From the NCBI GenBank assembly GCA_017550055.1, contig JAFYMM010000048.1, positions 1 through 15,151 of the forward strand: 15,151 nt of DNA, in the 5' to 3' direction. A program made the position numbers and the translations under genes. The notes beneath the pieces are model-generated. The model saw nothing but the letters and a program-made list of their open reading frames with translations. It was not told the DNA's origin and searched no databases. How positions within the stretch are numbered: the stretch's first letter is position 1; every line of letters begins with the position of its first letter. Below, piece after piece: positions 15,071 to 15,151 of the stretch. Source of the DNA: Paludibacteraceae bacterium (GTDB lineage: Bacteria; Bacteroidota; Bacteroidia; Bacteroidales; Paludibacteraceae).

Positions 15071-15151
15071 CGTTTTTCTATTTTTTCCGCCAATAGAGAT
15101 GCCTTATTTATTTATTTATCAATCAACAACATACACCCCTCAAAAACCACA

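Noticed and set aside
1..15151. Defence system, phage, transposon, integron or CRISPR content
   Set aside because: All coding regions are core genes or a single lipoprotein. No transposase, integrase, nuclease, toxin-antitoxin pair or direct-repeat array with spacers is present, and the heptads are far too short for CRISPR.

Overview
The window looks like a chromosomal housekeeping segment from a member of the Bacteroidota, most likely the order Bacteroidales. The evidence is a low-GC genome, Bacteroidota-type promoters (TTTG, about 20 bp, TAnnTTTG), genes that mostly lack Shine-Dalgarno sequences, a type IX secretion (T9SS) porU/porV pair, a DUF5715-type protein and a short SPII lipoprotein. 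I found no phage, insertion sequence, CRISPR array, rRNA or tRNA, and no stretch of foreign-looking composition.

Left part (1-4208, plus strand). A promoter-rich leader with signs of a divergent promoter leads into lepA (EF4), then an NhaD/ArsB-superfamily sodium:proton antiporter closed by a 15-bp hairpin, then a membrane-anchored DUF5715 protein with an M15-peptidase-like SxHxxGxxxD motif.

Middle part (4304-10225, minus strand; transcription runs right to left). The order of transcription is a YcgM-like fumarylacetoacetate-hydrolase-fold enzyme, porU (C25-family sortase of T9SS, catalytic His640/Cys673 present), porV (outer-membrane barrel and cargo shuttle) and ispF (isoprenoid synthesis). 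porV has its own consensus promoter whose -33 element lies inside the end of porU, and it ends at a strong terminator. PorU and PorV act together at the cell surface: PorV carries secreted proteins bearing a C-terminal domain to PorU, which removes the domain and attaches the cargo to lipopolysaccharide.

Right part (10356-14964, minus strand). A lipoprotein gene with its own promoter, a rare perfect Shine-Dalgarno and a textbook terminator is followed by tyrS, which has a promoter and a roughly 120-nt leader. Next come a lytic transglycosylase and a DEAD-box RNA helicase joined by a 4-bp ATGA overlap.

Nothing here clearly forms an undescribed multi-gene system. The less ordinary items are degenerate 7-bp-period repeats in three intergenic places (two of them just downstream of TAACTTTG promoters), three successive hairpins between deaD and the downstream hydrolase gene, coupling of a peptidoglycan lyase to an RNA helicase, and the consensus Shine-Dalgarno on the small lipoprotein gene.
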